Assembly (NCBI GenBank): GCA_035295165.1
Contig: DATGJN010000115.1
Span: 1-64,000, forward strand
DNA length: 64,000 nt
Source: a bacterium
Lineage (GTDB): Bacteria > Sysuimicrobiota > Sysuimicrobiia > Sysuimicrobiales > Segetimicrobiaceae
Reading direction: 5' to 3'
Shown here: one piece after another, positions 63,586 to 64,000 of the stretch
How the letters are laid out: each line of letters opens with the position of its first letter
Position numbering within the stretch: the stretch's first letter is position 1
Made by a program: the position numbers and the translations under genes
Notes under the pieces: generated by a model
The model's database searches: none
The model's input: only the letters and a program-made list of their open reading frames with translations
What the model was told of the DNA's origin: nothing

Positions 63586-63826
63586 CACCCCCGGGTGTGC
63601 GCGGCCCCGATACAAGGCACCGGCGGGTCGCACCGGCCGGGAAAAGTCGACGGCCGCCGCCGAGCGCGGGGTCGACCCCGCTCTAGGCTGTCGCAGCCGT
63701 CGATACCCCATCCTTGAGAAATCGCCTGCGCTTGTGCCGGGGAGACGTCGACTCTTATCTGACTTCCCGGCGCTGCGGGTCGCTCTCGTTGAGACGGGTC
63801 CATAAAGTAGCATACGGCGGGTTCCC

Positions 63827-63855
63827 TTGTCAAGCGAAGGAATCGCGTGTATCGT
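63827..63855 (+). promoter_or_regulatory. sigma70-type promoter of leuC
   Basis: TTGTCA (5 of 6 matches), 17-base spacer, TATCGT (4 of 6), with leuC starting 43 bases downstream. The rest of the gap (63586-63826) has a 16-base palindrome at 63666-63681 but no T-box or attenuator that I can recognise. Confidence 0.6.
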
Positions 63856-63897
63856 TGAACCACCGCAGTCGACGCGAACACGGAGGCGGAGGAGACC

Positions 63898-64000
63898 GTG
63901 AACCCAAGGACGATCATCGACAAGATCTGGGACGCGCACGTGGTGCACCGCGAGCCGGGCACGCCCGATCTGCTCTATGTCGACCTGCATCTCGTGCACG
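63898..64000 (+). CDS. leuC: 3-isopropylmalate dehydratase large subunit, 5' end only
   Basis: 34 codons before the window ends, from GTG 63898 with GGAGGAG upstream. [17 protein letters not shown] and [10 protein letters not shown] are the standard start of aconitase-family LeuC/HacA proteins. The enzyme interconverts 2- and 3-isopropylmalate in leucine synthesis, with LeuD. Confidence 0.85.
   Translation, partial: MNPRTIIDKIWDAHVVHREPGTPDLLYVDLHLVH

Noticed and set aside
63586-63826. Possible T-box or attenuator before leuC
   Set aside because: There is a 16-base palindrome at 63666-63681, but no specifier loop, no conserved T-box antiterminator bases and no terminator T-run, and the best promoter lies after it.

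Overview
This 64 kb window is high-GC bacterial DNA, with strong GGAGG-type ribosome sites and frequent GTG starts. No single marker fixes the phylum. The mix suggests a soil or sediment bacterium of the Gram-positive/terrabacterial side, perhaps an uncultured lineage: a lone groEL behind a CIRCE operator, a DUF881 membrane protein, MreB, an ECF42 sigma factor with YCII partners, a complete larAEBC operon and tRNA genes with encoded CCA. That placement is inference. There are no rRNA genes, no CRISPR array and no complete insertion sequence; the first 51 bases may be the start of a transposase-type gene.

Layout. 0-3 kb: a PH/SHOCT protein, then an mhqO-mhqD-like pair for quinone or aromatic detoxification. 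3.1-7.1 kb: tRNA-Arg(TCT), then a patchy, lower-GC accessory stretch with a decayed ORF, a ribbon-helix-helix-like regulator, a 9-bp tandem repeat beside a sigma70-like promoter, two STAS-domain proteins, a DUF2582 winged-helix protein and a stand-alone CBM48 domain. 7.1-12.6 kb: MgtA-like P-type ATPase, UspA, DksA/TraR-like protein, a methyltransferase and a Nudix hydrolase. 12.7-21.5 kb: a stress cluster centred on an ECF42 sigma factor, with three YCII/DGPF proteins, two VOC proteins with frameshifts, DUF1801, DUF6958, a broken helix-hairpin-helix gene, and a beta-propeller/MoaD-like pair. MreB and an ImmA-like protein sit inside it. Four genes or operons here share a promoter of the form TGTCGA-N17-CGAC (one copy is GGTCGA), which matches what is known of ECF42 promoters. 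21.8-27.4 kb: TPR-LuxR regulator, DUF1059, methyltransferase, GNAT protein and BBE-type flavoenzyme.

27.6-33 kb: XRE regulator, a repeat-rich exported DUF5666-like protein with an exported partner, ROK protein and a small exported protein. 33-44 kb: M24 peptidase, DUF1537 sugar-acid kinase, Gfo/Idh oxidoreductase, degenerate GGDEF protein, cupin, tcuAB (tricarballylate oxidation), pterin dehydratase, zinc ribbons and a two-domain extradiol-type VOC protein. 44.3-52 kb: a co-directional catabolic block of FAD/Fe-S 2-hydroxyacid dehydrogenase, gamma-glutamyltransferase-like protein, DAO-type oxidase and benzoylformate-decarboxylase-like enzyme, then tRNA-His. 52-59 kb: EamA transporter and larA-larE-larB-larC, which makes and uses the nickel-pincer nucleotide cofactor, then an aldo/keto reductase. 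59.5-64 kb: MBL-fold hydrolase, groEL, DUF881 protein and the start of leuC.

The two most interesting themes are the sequence-defined ECF42 regulon at 12.7-19.7 kb, and the possible mandelate-like route at 44-58 kb (Lar-type racemase, 2-hydroxyacid dehydrogenase, 2-oxoacid decarboxylase). Several small genes carry single-base frameshifts, which may be real decay or assembly error.
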